Part shown: positions 49,683 through 62,640 of the stretch, one piece after another
Layout: every line of letters begins with the position of its first letter
How positions within the stretch are numbered: the first letter of the stretch is position 1
Origin: Echinococcus granulosus
Taxonomy: Eukaryota; Platyhelminthes; Cestoda; Cyclophyllidea; Taeniidae
Length of the DNA stretch: 64,000 nucleotides
NCBI RefSeq assembly: GCF_000524195.1
Contig: NW_020170386.1
Span: forward strand, 1,388,105-1,452,104
Direction: 5' to 3'
Notes under the pieces: model-generated
Databases searched by the model: none
Told to the model about the DNA's origin: nothing
What the model saw: only the letters and a program-made list of their open reading frames with translations
Made by a program: the position numbers and the translations under genes

Positions 49683-52600
49683 CTCACTTCGGCCTAAAAT
49701 TGACAGAATATATTTTTGTATTCGTTTTGATGCACCGTCTCCCTAATTGAAGTATCTTCCACTCCTTTTAGAATATGTCGCTAATATCAAAATCGAAAGA
49801 ATAATATTGCTAGATGAGAGAATGCTCGTATCCTCGATGTAAACGGTTTTTATCGCATAAAACTGAACGCTATCCCAATCAGAATTGAGTGTATGAGTAA
49901 AAATAGTGTCCTGACAAATCATGCACCTAACAAGAATAACTTCGACAGGCAGGTCAAATTACGATGAAGTTCCAAAGGAAATACAGGTGCGAAAACTCAA
50001 TCATCCAAAGAGGAGCAGGTGAGGAGCTGTGTTGAGTGAAGCAACTCGCAGGAAGCCCATATGATATGATCAGTGAATCCCTTTCAAGTGACCAGAAAAG
50101 TTCATGCATTTTGCGGTTGTGACTTGTAGGGGCATGTAATACGCATGCAGTTGTCCATGGGCATGCATTATAAGTAGTCGATGTCATACTTTATTGCACC
50201 CTCTATTATTTTCAGTTATTTTGAGATCCCTTATCATAAAGCGTCATCTGAGCATAATGGATGACTTGAGCCCGTCTGTTTTACGAATTGAAACTCGGCT
50301 TCAAACTGCGGAAGCTTCTCGTGCAGTGGCAGAAAGTGACAGCCAGAAGTGATTTACAAAATTAATTCAGGTAGTAAATCTTTCAAGGGCAAATGTGCTG
50401 TGTCACTATTGACCAGCTACGTTGAGATCGGTGCATGAATAGCCATTCATTCCTGTTGAGGGTGAATGACGAGACGATTGATTTAAGCCTACATCAAATG
50501 AGAAAATCGCGAAAGATAAGAAATAGAATCAGGCGTACATTAAAAGATAACAATAAGCTTTGAGGATCATAACTTGCAAGCATGTCAATTTAAAACGGAT
50601 GGACGGAATAAAGGCAACCAGTACTTTACCTTATACCGAGACGCCAAAATGATCGATAGCTATCTGGACAAAACGGGTGGTATCTTCGATAGCTAGCAAA
50701 ATGAAGTAGATGAAGATATGCATGAGCATCTACTTCAATATTCAGCCGCCTGTTCTACCCTTTATGGGCTCATTTTAAAACTCCTAAAGTCCCATAATCA
50801 AATGCGCATGTGTCTAGTAACTAAGTGTTAGCATTTGGTGGATTAATGATGGATGGATGAGAATGAAACAAAGTTGTTAAACCGATTTGAAAGCATTCAA
50901 GAGTACAGCCCGGAGTGTCTATTTTAAATGTAATTTTCCCGACTCAGGATGGATCTACCAGACCGAAACGCAATCATTCGTCTTGCTACTCCTTTAGGTT
51001 GCTCTAGGGTAAAGTAGCATGAATTTTCCATGCTGAGATGAAGCAGTAGACGGACTAGTCAAAATGTCTTCGAGTTATTCTGCACAGCCTCCGTCTGCGT
51101 GTTTGGATTCTGTTGCATTGAATAACCATGCGACAGGAATCGGTAGACAACCTGAGACTGGTATTCCTAGACAATATGTTCTAGTAGTTGATGCGCCAAT
51201 TTGCACGATATCCAGGAAGAGGGGAATTCTAGGTCGTACCATACTCGTACAAGCATATATACGACAAAGTCGTGGAGCCGCTAGTTGTCTATCAATCAAG
51301 AACACATTTAACAAGGACTGGTTTTCATTTCAGTGGGACAGAACACTCATGTTGCACATGTATTGAGCGAGGCTAAAAAGCCAACGAAATGTGAAGGAGA
51401 TGACGGTTGGGTGCCCTATCAACGCAGTAAAACGGTTTAGCGCCTGACAAGTCAATAAGAACTTTATACTGCTAAATTCAATAAAAACTGGGGTTCGATG
51501 ATGGTTCTAGAATTATAAAGTCATATGCATGAAATGAAATCTACCGTTTTCTAAACACCAGAATGCATCGAAACGCTTCCTGTGGTTAAATCTTGACTAG
51601 TGTAATAGGAATAAAACCCACACGTCTTTCTGTGGATACTCAAGGCAAAACCTAACGTAGATTTAACGATTTGCGAAGGTAAGAGGAGAAGATGATTTGG
51701 TAAGGGCAAATGAACCACGACACACTCACCCAAACCCGACTTTCTGGTAAACAAATACGCGCCACAGGTCAAAAATGCAGCATACAAGCGGTTGACAGAC
51801 AGTGAGCCAATCAAATGAAGGCTTGCTTTTAGCAACAGCCCATTGGCTATCTGGGGCACTGGCATCACAATACAAGTTCCCCTGGAATGTTCAAACACCA
51901 AAAAAGACCACCGTTTTCCTTTAAAATGGCATTTATTGATTATTCTTTGATTTTACAAAAAAACACCCGATTGATTGGATAGACGCACCTATTCTGTTTA
52001 AGGAGTAAGTAGCTAAAAACGTCTGGAAAGGCAATTTGTGCCACAGTTGGCAAATCTCACAAGTTTACTCCCCATTACATTTAACATTAATAGTCTTGCA
52101 CTTTTTGCCCTTTGATCAAACATATAATCAACTGTACCACAATATTTTCGTCAAAAATTCAGTTTCACTCCTTAATAACGCCAGATGAAGCACTGTGCTT
52201 TCTTGTGCTGTAAATGGTGTCCATTTCCATCTTGCTTTCGCTATGTTATTCCTTCATAACTCTTATTGCCCATGTTTAAGTCGTTAACTCCATTACTGGG
52301 CAGCACTCAGGGAGTGGTTCCAGCTTCCATCTTGCGTCTGTGAATGTCATGCGCTCCAACTGCATTGCTGTTAACACCGCTGATGTGTTAAGCCGGCCAA
52401 TCACGTAACTCTGATTCAAGGCCTCAAGTTCTAGTCTGCTCTTTCATTAAACCAGGAAAAGAAATTCCGTTGGCAAAGGTGTCACAGCATTTCATCACCA
52501 CTCAGATCCCTGTTGCACACTCGAATTCTTATACAGTAGATACGAGAATGCTTCCTAATCTGGGTTCTTTAGGGTTGGTGACTAAAGACCCAAACCATTA

Positions 52601-54124
52601 AAAAATATATCAACTTCAGTTTGAAAAAGCCTTCAAGAAATTCAGATTTGAATGAGTCTGTCTATACTAAAAGACACTTTCGTAAAGCAATTGTATTAGA
52701 TTAGTAGAGTATGGTGATGATTACTTTGTGACTTACAATATCGGAAAGACGTAGGATTTGTGATATCTCAAAAAGCACTCTGTCTTAAAGGCGTTCTGTC
52801 ATCCTGTCCGCTCAGTTTGCATGGAGCTATCCCACAGAGGTAGACAACATTCCTATTTGAGGCCTAAAATACAACTGGTAGTTATGCATAGGTAACAACT
52901 ATCAAAGCAGGGTGATGGGGAGTCACAGGGCCGGTTCCTGTAGGGCACCTGAAATGCACCAAACACTATTTGAATCCCATTATGGATGGACAATGGAAAA
53001 TCTTCCACTTTTAAACATCGAATGTGCTGATGTTTAAATTAACGGGATTTTTGGGGTTCTGTATCGTTTCGGTACACTATAGATGGGGATGGATCAGCAG
53101 GCTATCGTGTGAATCGACCTAGTGCGTCTGATCTACTGCCTCTGCATACTTAGTGGATTATCCCTAAAGTATTGCAAAGCTACCTATTCTTGGACTCTAG
53201 ATTTGATTATCGAACTGTCAGAAAATCACCCCCGACCAATCTGGTCTACTGTCCAAATCTGTGCTCGCGTTCCCCATTTGTGGCACAGCCCTCCCAACCC
53301 AATCACTTCCGCTGTTCATTATAGGAGGCTTTGTGCAGAGCAGAATAGAAACACCCATTCATGAAGAATTAACCCTAACTTCTCATGCAGCGTGTTATGG
53401 GTCCTGTCGAAAATGCTCAAATTGCAGACTTGGTTGTGGATGTAATTGTCATACCACATCAAATTCGTTTCAAAGCCTACTTTGACTCGTTCATACTGCT
53501 TCACTGTAAATTTGAAGGTCTGTTTGGACGCATACGAAAAAAATCTTGGCTCAAAAACGGTTCTGAAAGGATTGCTAACTGTTGCGCTCCAAGAAATGTT
53601 TGAATATTGAGGCAGTCTTTCAACTTCCCCCATTCGACAACTGAACCATGCCATGAACAAATGAAACCGAAGTATGTTCAGTTTTGTATCCTTACATACG
53701 CTAGGCTCTGGTAATAAATAATGTACACCACCGTGGAAACATGGCGTAGGATCTTGCCGATTGCTTTACCTGTTTTTTTTTCCGGAGTGTAAGCAAACCA
53801 AAACCGGGTTGCACCCGCTCCCTAGGCAACCTTTAAAGGGTATGATCTTGCCGGTGGATGAAGTATCCAGACAAATCTAATATCGAACAGCAACATCACG
53901 ATTAATTATGTCTCACTAAGTAGAATTCAGATTAAAAAGAAGAAATCTTGAAAACTGAATCCCGTATTTTTCCTGATTCGTATTTGGGACTGCTAATATG
54001 AAAATAAATTTAAGTACTCACGTGTAATTTTTTCTAAATTGAAAGGGAAAGTAAACGAAAAATAAGAGGTGACGTGATCAAACCACGTTGGAAGAAAACA
54101 AAATGTGAGAATGGTGTACAAATG
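49683..54124. other. Intergenic region of 4.4 kb, no supported gene
   Basis: No domain-bearing frame was found on either strand. The longer open frames (51064-51366 plus, 51551-51901 minus, 53319-53660 minus) show no family features, and no splice sites extend them convincingly. Composition is ordinary. The region near 50.2-51.5 kb could be an eroded mobile element, but no terminal repeats or reverse-transcriptase motifs are visible. It separates the LicD gene from the ChaC gene, both on the minus strand. Confidence 0.5.
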
Positions 54125-55887
54125 TCAGAAGGAGGAGACAGAGTTTGCAGAGGTTAAGTTTATGAATTTAATGGAAACTTTATCATCGTTGTGAGACTCA
54201 GCGTTATGCGAGTACTCTTTAACAAGACGCCATAAGTTAAGGATGTATTGGTCATTACGGATGTCATTCTTGGGCACTTCGGAGTTTATAAAATCTACCA
54301 GTTTTTGAAGGTACTCCACGTTACGACCACAATGGCCCACTGCTGTGGCGATTTGGTGTGCCTAGAAAAAAGGATTTTAAGGCAATTCCCAACGTCACAC
54401 ACAATAACATAGCACATTTCTCGAAGGAGAACAACATAAACACCGAAAAAGAAAGCCACTAATTATGACAATAAAAACGCATGAGATATGAGTCCAGTAG
54501 CACTCGGTTTCTATGGCATAAATTTAGAGTGCTCACCTCAACCGAACGTATTTTCAGGTTGATGGATGGCTACTTGTTCAATCTGATTTTGCAACTACTA
54601 AAATTACCTTACCTGGTTTACTCGTTGTTTTTACTAGCAAACAACAACCCAAACTGTGATAGATATTTAATGACTGACCTGTACTTCTAGGGGAGCCTTT
54701 CCAAGGTATTGATCATTCCCGGGTTCTGCGATGTAAACAAACGCCCTTATGACATCAGGAAGCTGACTTTCATTTTGTTGACCCTCTGGATTTTCATGGA
54801 TAACTCTTCGAGGAAAAAAAGACACCTCATCAAATTTGTAACCGCCCAGGATCATTTCACGTTCGGCCAAATGCTCAATCGCAGCGTTGATCTGTTCAGC
54901 TCCGTCCACCTCATAAGCCTTACCCCAAACTCGTGCTTCCTTGTTCTTTGAGGGTAGAAGGGTCACCACACGACCGGGCTACAATGGAAGTGAACATTAG
55001 AAAACTATAATTATTATAGCTATTTGCGTTCCTCTCTACAACCCCATTGCTAACCAAGATCTTAACAATTAAACGACATCAAGACAGCAGAGCCTATACA
55101 TGCCACAAAAACCTTTGTTGCACAGCCGCTATTTTGAGTTTTCAAACCAACTTTTTAATTATGATCGATTGCAGAATACTGGTAGATTTTGAACCTATTG
55201 AACTAGCAATCGTAACACGAGTCAAAACCACAAGTGAGGGTGAGAGAATTATTGGGAATTTTAAGAGAGTGAACAATAAATCCATTGCCCGACACTTGGG
55301 ATCTGTTACTAAATTCGACTCCTGGGCTGAATAAAGTCAAGAGTGGACTTGGGAACCTACATCTGTTTGCATAAGGGCGAGTCAACGCTTTGTCGTCCTG
55401 ACACCAGGCTTAGTCACTCACGATGAGTCATCTGATGTATTAGTAGCTTCCGCTCCTAATCCGTACTCGGGATTGAAAATAGATCGATTGACACCACTAC
55501 AAGAATTCTCAAGGTTCTCTCTCTAAAGCCAAGCACCATTTCAACTAGAATAAATTTGCATTTTTTAAAAGGAGAGTACCAGCAAAAATGGCAACAACTA
55601 GGTCTTTTAAGAAGACGTGCTTTAGAATATCAATAAAAGACAAACAGAGTAAAGGAACGCATATTTACATATTGCGGTGTGCCACGGTGTGTCGTTGTTC
55701 CCTGGTAGAACCGTATTTTGTAACCTTTTATGTAACCAGACCAACTTCTTGTATATGATATATTTGGTCGCCAGATAAGGGACCCATAACCGAATATGTA
55801 TAGTTTTCCATTTCCTGGGCAAATCATTTGTGTAAAGCAGACACGCTCGGCAATGGAAGCAGACCTCTCATCCTGGTTTGGGGCCAT
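54125..55887 (-). CDS. CHAC: ChaC-type gamma-glutamylcyclotransferase
   Basis: Three exons: 55887-55669, 54978-54679 and 54361-54125, all phase 0, giving 251 residues. ChaC enzymes cleave the gamma-glutamyl bond of glutathione, releasing 5-oxoproline and Cys-Gly in the cytosol. The glycine-rich substrate loop YGSLIW is at 34-39. RFYQGTTTHRGTPQY-PGRVVTL spans the first junction, matching the family's QGSTDHRG and PGRVVTL text. The catalytic glutamate is E96 in RVWGKAYEV. The third exon carries the C-terminal helices (NVEYLQKLVDF). The protein is longer than typical CHAC2 (about 180 residues). A second ATG at 55827 would remove 20 residues and start just before the domain. Whether it is nearer CHAC1 or CHAC2 was not settled. 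Confidence 0.9.
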
Positions 55888-57951
55888 CGAAGGTCCGCCT
55901 TGAATCGACTCACCCTGCCCCGTCCAGATGCAATGACTAAATAAATTTACCAAGGTCAGACCCCATTGGCTGGTGGGTGTTTGGCCAATTAGACCTCTGC
56001 CTCGTTTTGGTGCGTGAGTATGTTCCGTGCATACACTGGTTGAAATTTCGAGCAGGGCTTTATAAGGCCTGTCTAGGCCATGCTAATGCACTAGGAAAGA
56101 GTGAACCGTTTTCTGAAAGAAGGGCTCTATAATTCCTAGACTTTGCTACAAATTTTAATGGAAAATAGTTTTTTTGAAAAGAATCAGTGCAATTAGACTA
56201 GCACTGAGTGCGTGCGCAATGCAACTTTGCACGCTCTAGGTACGAGCCACATCAAGCAGCGCAAATTTTACGTTTGATCTGAGATTTCGTAGGTGGTGTC
56301 CCCCTTCAAAACTTGTTATTTTGCTGATGAAAACATGCCTTGTTGATTTTATGCACTGTGAACACTATATATCAAAGGATACATACCAATCCGTACCTAG
56401 TCTGTGAATAGAATCTTTCTAACATTAACAGGATTTTAGATATTAGAAGTCTTATCAAAGGACCACTATAATTTTTAAAATTCTTACGACCTGGATGCAA
56501 AACTTTGACTGTTCACTGGTTACTAATAATAACCAGTACTCCATTCAAGCAAAAGAGAGACTTGTGATTTTATAGACTGAAAAGAACTGCTGCCATGGCG
56601 ACACTACAGGCAGTATTAATGGCCAGCGCACATGCTGTGGGCTAACGATGGTGATGTTATTCAAGATAGCAGGCATCGGTGGTAGTACTTGAATGCACCA
56701 GCATGTGATGACGAAGTTTCTTGTGACCGAAATCGAAAAACCGTCAAATAGCTGATAGATACTTAATGTCGAGTCTGGTCACGGGACAATAAGCAGTAGG
56801 TTATTGTGACTGTACTAGTCTTTCAATAACGTTTGTACTTCTGTCGGTAGTGGTTCAGACTATAGTAGTAGTTTCCAGCGCACAGCAATTAGTCCCGGGA
56901 GCATTTAGCTCATTAAGCGCCCGGTCAGTGCACGACCGACCATGAAATCCCACAAGCGACTAATCTTTCTCTAGGAACGGTAAACTCAATGGTTCACGGA
57001 CGTTCGTAACATGAAAAACTAATTCCCTCTAGACAAGCTTCCCTAGGATAGTCTAAGATTCACAGATAAACTTTGAATTCCGAGTTAATTACATGAATGC
57101 AGCAGAAGACGACCAAGATAGCTCCATTTCCCACATGTTAAAATCTGCAAATGCATTTTGTGAATTCAGAAATCCTGATTTGAAGGAAGGAAGCTGGTGT
57201 CCACCCATTTAGATCAGTTCATACTCTCGCAGCGGCGCAGCAACGCCCCCAGGCGCTACGGTTCGTTGGGTTACTACCTGCTGAAGCTTGATTAAATAAC
57301 AGAATTAATAATTTTAAGATGTATCAAATGTAACCACAAAATGGCCATTACCCAAATCACCTCTGCCATCCTAGAAACAAATTCACTCTGGTTCTACAAG
57401 TCTTGTCTTAAGACAGCTGTTTCGGATGCAAGAGATACGCTCCTTGGTACTAAGATTACATTCATTTCGTTCTTTGTTACCGTTCAATAAAAAAGTGCAC
57501 CGAATAAACATCAAGGAGTAAACAACGTCTTCCAAAACGCACCTTTCCTAGCTTTGGGCCATAATTTTTTCAAAAAAATTAAACTTGTGTATGTTTAAAG
57601 TATAGGCAACTCCCTAGTAAACAAGTGACATGTATGTATATTCCAAGGGCCCAGCAAATTAATTCATTCCAAGAACGCGCAGTTACCAGGCTTCAAATGT
57701 CACTCCCACCATTAACATAACAACATTTCCAAAATAACGTTTACAAACGCATCTACATCACCTTCACCAAGCTAAGGCCTGATATTGAGTCTGGTTTCAT
57801 CAGGAAGGAGACGGAATTCGAAGCAACCAACGATGGCATAGGCAAGTATTTTGAAGGCGCCTTAGATAACTTTTCCCACAAGACTAGGAAAAGTAGGAAA
57901 TAGTAATTAGGGTAAGAATTTTTTGGAGCACAGTGATAGTGATGACATCAA
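55888..57951. other. Intergenic region between the ChaC and aminopeptidase genes
   Basis: About 2 kb with no supportable coding sequence. It must contain the ChaC promoter and the 3'UTR of the aminopeptidase, both minus-strand genes. No known repeat, RNA gene or open frame of note was seen. Confidence 0.5.
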
Positions 57952-60900
57952 TTAGGGACCTAAAGTTGAGGAAACGCAAAGAGGTTCAGTCTCCCGGAGG
58001 ATCCAATCTCGGGTGCGTCTGCGAGCGACGCTGAGACTTTTGTGCTCTGCCTCAAATGCCACTCGGGTGAGGAGGCGCTCGCGCACCTTGGAGTGGTAGG
58101 CGTCAACCCACATTACCGTCTCCTTATCCAGCACCGCTACGTCGATGAGGCGGCGCTGAAAAGGAACCAGAGTGAGAGCCTCAAAGCTCAGAAAGGGCGT
58201 AGCGGAGTCGCGTGAGCCCTGTGGGCTCTCCACCACCAGCACCACATTTTCCAGCCGAATCCCATACTTGCCAGTGAGATAGTAGCCCGGCTCGATTGTC
58301 AACACCTAGAATGGGAGAGAACGGGACACAATCCTTACATTCAACTGAAAATCACAGACTTGGTGGCAGCATACGCCGAAGTAATCTTGATCAATTGCAC
58401 CCAGTTAAAGCGAACATTCATCTAGATTTTTGCTTCTCCATGCCAGTTCTTCTTATTTTCTAATTGTAGAACCGGAGAATACAAAAAAATTGGCGTAGGT
58501 AAGCAAAAGCCTGGATGAATGTTTGTTTTTACTGGGTGGAATTAACAAAACTCACTTGGACGTATGTTGCCAATAGGTCCTTAGGTCTATTCTCCCTCTT
58601 GGGCTCGAAAGAAGTGCTGTGTTATCAAACCAGTCCTGATAATATTCTCGCATTGACACAGCCTGGATTACACCTTTCACTATTAGTATGTTCGGGAGTT
58701 ATGTCACAGTGGTTCAAAATAGAAAGCATTTAACCACAGCAATTTATCAATGAAAAAGAACGCTTTTATTAGAAGCTACCCATAGTCTCAGCTGAAGAGG
58801 TGAAGTCACAAATCAGGAGAGGTGCATAACGATAATGAGCCATAAATAAAAGTGTTGAAATTGGTATATTTTAACCAATTTAGTGAGAAAAATCAGCATT
58901 TCTAGAAAAGAAAGTATGGGTACATCACTAGACACAGGTTTTGTTGTGCAAAAAATACAAATTTGCCCCTAATTTAGGACCCAAAGTGCTCAGCAAATCA
59001 CCTAACTTCCCTAATAAGAGTTCGAATATAAAGTAATGAACGTCAATATGCGCGAACTTTTGCCTTTAAGTAACTAGGGTCGTGCCTGAGAGCAGATAAA
59101 TAACAGAGACAAATATGAAGATTAATGGCACCATAGGCAATAACCATGTTCTTGTGAATGCCGGGCTCAGCGATGCCCATGGCGGAGAGAGCCTGGGAGC
59201 GACATCCGGACATGCCGATAGGTCCCTCGTGAACGCAGAGGTTGGCACCCACACCGTGGCCAGTGCCATGGGGAAAGTCACGCCGATCGCGCCACATTGA
59301 GGCCCGACATACCACATCCAGCTTCGTCCCTGTTGTGTTGTCTGGGAAGGTCTGTGCAAACAAGTGGAGACGAACCGGCGCTTCGTGATGAGTTTGCTTT
59401 CAGATATCTACTCAGAGCATGTCAACGCCCAGATGATAACATCCATCAAACTTCAAATACGAGCATTTTAGCAAAATTATTCTGTGCAAAACGTTGAATG
59501 TCAGTAAGATCAAGATTGTTTTCAAGTTGAAAAAGATTTGCGTGTGGTTTTATTATGTAAAGTATCATTAAACGCAACTAAACTCACGAATGATCGTTCA
59601 TGATAAGGAAGAATTATTGGATAAACACATACGAGCGTAGCCAGAGAGGCATGAGCCTTCAAGACCTCCGTATAGTCCGCCACTTGCTCCTCCGTGGGGA
59701 CCCCTAAATGAACGGTCCGGGTAACGTCGGTTGTACCAGTTGTGTACTGGCCACCAGAATCCAGCAAAAAGAGAGAATTGCCGGTCAATTGAGAACTATC
59801 ACCGCTTTCACCAACATCGTAATGAATTATAGCTCCATTTGCATCTAAACGGGTAAGTAAAAAAAGCCATTCGACGGGATCTTATTGAATGTTCTAAAAA
59901 CAATCACAGTTTGAGCGGTTAATAAGAGTAACTAGACAGGCTATCGCAAAATTACGCCAGTTTTTCGCAGACCCAAAAAGATGACCCCATTTTACGCAGT
60001 TCAATTATGATACGCTTTCGAGTCTACCCGTGTTTGTTAGCTATAAACACCTAAGTCTTACCTTCTGTACTTTATAAAAAGGGCCTCACCAAGTTCCATT
60101 ACATCATTGAAAACTTTGAAAAAAAGTCATACTAGCAAATGGGATAGCGGGCAGTTAACGTCACCGTAGTGAAAGATCGCCTACGGTAAAGGGCTTTGGA
60201 TCATGGAAAGAAGGTCTCCACACTGATAACTTGGTAGTTCAAAGCAAGCCAAAAACAGAGGAGAGCTATACCTGCCCCAGGAATTGTGGGAAAACTAAGC
60301 CCAAGGCAGCCATCCGCAGCGAGTCGAATCTCATTAAGATAGGCTGTGACAGAGGCCTCTGTGACAACCTTTGGTGGTTCAACACCAGGCACATCACAGG
60401 GTGTAACAGCTGTCGGATCCATTCCACCAGATTCGGCAACATCTTCTAACCAGGCCAGGAAATCACACAGTGCCAAAGAGTCAACAAGATTAGAAAGTCG
60501 CATGCCCTCCACTTCCCGAGGATTTTTCACAGCTTTAAGACTAGAAAGCGGGGAAATGTCAAAGAGGCGCTGCTTTTCAGGGACCGCACTTGCTATCATA
60601 TAACTTGAAGAAGAAGGCAACCAAACACGCCCACTTCGCCAAGCGGAGTTTGAATTGAGCCAAGAGGAGAACTCTTCGTACGGATGAAGTAATACCTGAA
60701 TTTAAATAACGATTACTTAATTGAAAGTAGTAAAAAAAGATAAGAACCAGACTGACCCGATGTAATGGTGATTTAAAATATTCAACAAAATCAACGGAGT
60801 TCAAACCACGCCTCCATTCAACAAACAAGTGAACATCATCCATCGTTGCAACCACATAGGAAAAGAAGAGGGGATTGTAATTTATGTCTGACCCACGAAG

Positions 60901-61762
60901 ATTGAAAAGCCACGCAATTTCGTCTAGCTGGAAGATGACAAGCGCAGTGACGCCTTTCGTCTTCATTTGCTCGCGAAGAGTGTCCAACTTCTGCTCCCAT
61001 GAATATCCCGCGAATGATTCCAGTGGAACAGCACGAATAGGGTTAGTAGGACGGGAGGGCCTATCCTTCCACACAAGGTCTACGAGGTTCGCTCCTTCAA
61101 TAGGGACGAAAGAGCGATTTGAATCCACCTCGGTAGCAACGGCATCCAACTGACGCTGCATAAAGTCGACGCCATTGAAAGGCATTTGCTGGGGATCAAA
61201 CCCGATTCGACAACCTGGACGAGTCACCTGGACTAGCCAAGCAGGTATCGTAGGAACATCGGGACGACCTTCACGCATCAGGATCCAATTTTTATCAAGT
61301 TCTTGTGCGGCCTATAACATAAACTAATAGCACAGTCGACGTAAACGAACCTCAAAAGGCCAGCAAAGCCATTTTACACTCTCTACACACACAGCTTAAA
61401 CTACAAGTTTTGAATGCGTTGGACCCATAAACAATGCACGGAACTAAGACAAGGGAATCGTAACTATGATGTGATGAATGTAATACCACCCACTGAAAAT
61501 GCATTACCAAAGTGTAGTGAGAAAAGCCTACCTGGTTATGGTAGCGGCCATCAGTCCAGAGTGCCGCCTTGTCTGCAGCTGTGATAACTGCAGTACCCGC
61601 TGATCCGGTGAAACCGGATATAAAGGCGATGCGTTTATCCGCAGCAGCAAGATACTCACTGAAATGACTGTCCTCCATTGGCAGAATGAAAGCACCAAGC
61701 TGGCGACTTTTCATCTCCTGGCGGAGAAGAGCGAGCCGTTCCTCAGAATCAAATGTTCGCAT
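57952..61762 (-). CDS. XPNPEP1: Cytosolic X-prolyl aminopeptidase (aminopeptidase P, M24 family)
   Basis: Six exons: 61762-61532, 61311-60757, 60695-60272, 59844-59633, 59351-59145 and 58305-57952. Phases agree, giving 660 residues. The enzyme removes an N-terminal residue preceding proline, using two manganese ions. The N-terminal creatinase-like domains show [19 protein letters not shown] and [14 protein letters not shown]. All five metal ligands of the catalytic pita-bread fold are present: D432 and D443 ([16 protein letters not shown]), H506 (HGTGHGVG), E548 (TIEPGYY) and E562 (GIRLENV). The substrate-site histidines H411 and H515 (VHEGP) are also kept. There is no signal peptide or mitochondrial leader, which favours the cytosolic form. 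Introns are 220, 61, 427, 281 and 839 nt. The start at 61762 aligns with the family's first residues. It is divergent from NOL6. Confidence 0.93.
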
Positions 61763-62640
61763 TGGGAATGAGGAGGCGGAAGAATGTGCAGTGCAAAACT
61801 TAGTGCAAGAAGACAACGGCTTGCCCAAAGACTTAACAAACCCAAACTAAAACATTAATAAAGGGTGATTCAGCAGGAGACACTGCTAACGAGGTTTAAT
61901 AGTTCGGCAGCGTTATTACTTGTTTATCGTTATATCCAAAGGGTGAATAAATGGTTGTAATTCTAGCGAACAAGCTCAGACATGCAAAATAACTGAGGCA
62001 GCTCCGCCATGGCACGGAAATACACTCAAATGCAAGAAAGAACACACAGTTACGAATAAGTACACAGCTCGAGGTCCGATAAGAATTTCCCGAGTACTTT
62101 GCCAGTTAAGAAACCGACGCGGATCCTAAGAAAATTGGCTAGCAAATAAAGCAGGCAAAAGAATGCCTGTTCTTTCACCATTTTAGGTCGGGCAAGATGA
62201 TGACAACTATATGAAAGCCCTAATAGACCACTAGATACCAAACATTGTGCATAGTCCGAAAATCAGAGAATCACGTCAGGTTCCTCAACTGTCAACCCGC
62301 CGAGTACACACAAGGACAGTTAGGCGCTGTACATCGATTCAACTGCCGTGACACATTAATTAGTGAAATCTGAGTGGTAAGGTGAAATAATCTGAACAAA
62401 GGCATATGAGGGATTATGTCTGAAGTAGAAAAGCTACATGTGGAATTTATACCAATGCAAATTAGCCATGTATTTGTAACAACCAAATATTACGTTTGAA
62501 TCCAAAATTTATTGATTTAAAATCAGTAATAAATGTGATGAAATGCAACTGCTTTGGGAGTTTTGCAAGGCCGGCTTTTATTAGTAACTATCAAATAGAA
62601 GGTAATAAACTCACCCCAAATACACACAGAAAATATTCAG
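61763..62640. other. Spacer between XPNPEP1 and the first visible NOL6 exon
   Basis: About 880 bp separating divergent genes. No sequence resembling the N-terminal half of NOL6 (which in other animals is about 500 residues) could be recognised here, and there is not enough room for it. Open frames are short and unremarkable. It probably includes the XPNPEP1 promoter. Confidence 0.45.

Noticed and set aside
50200..51500. Possible eroded mobile element
   Set aside because: No terminal repeats, target-site duplication, transposase or reverse-transcriptase motifs could be seen.
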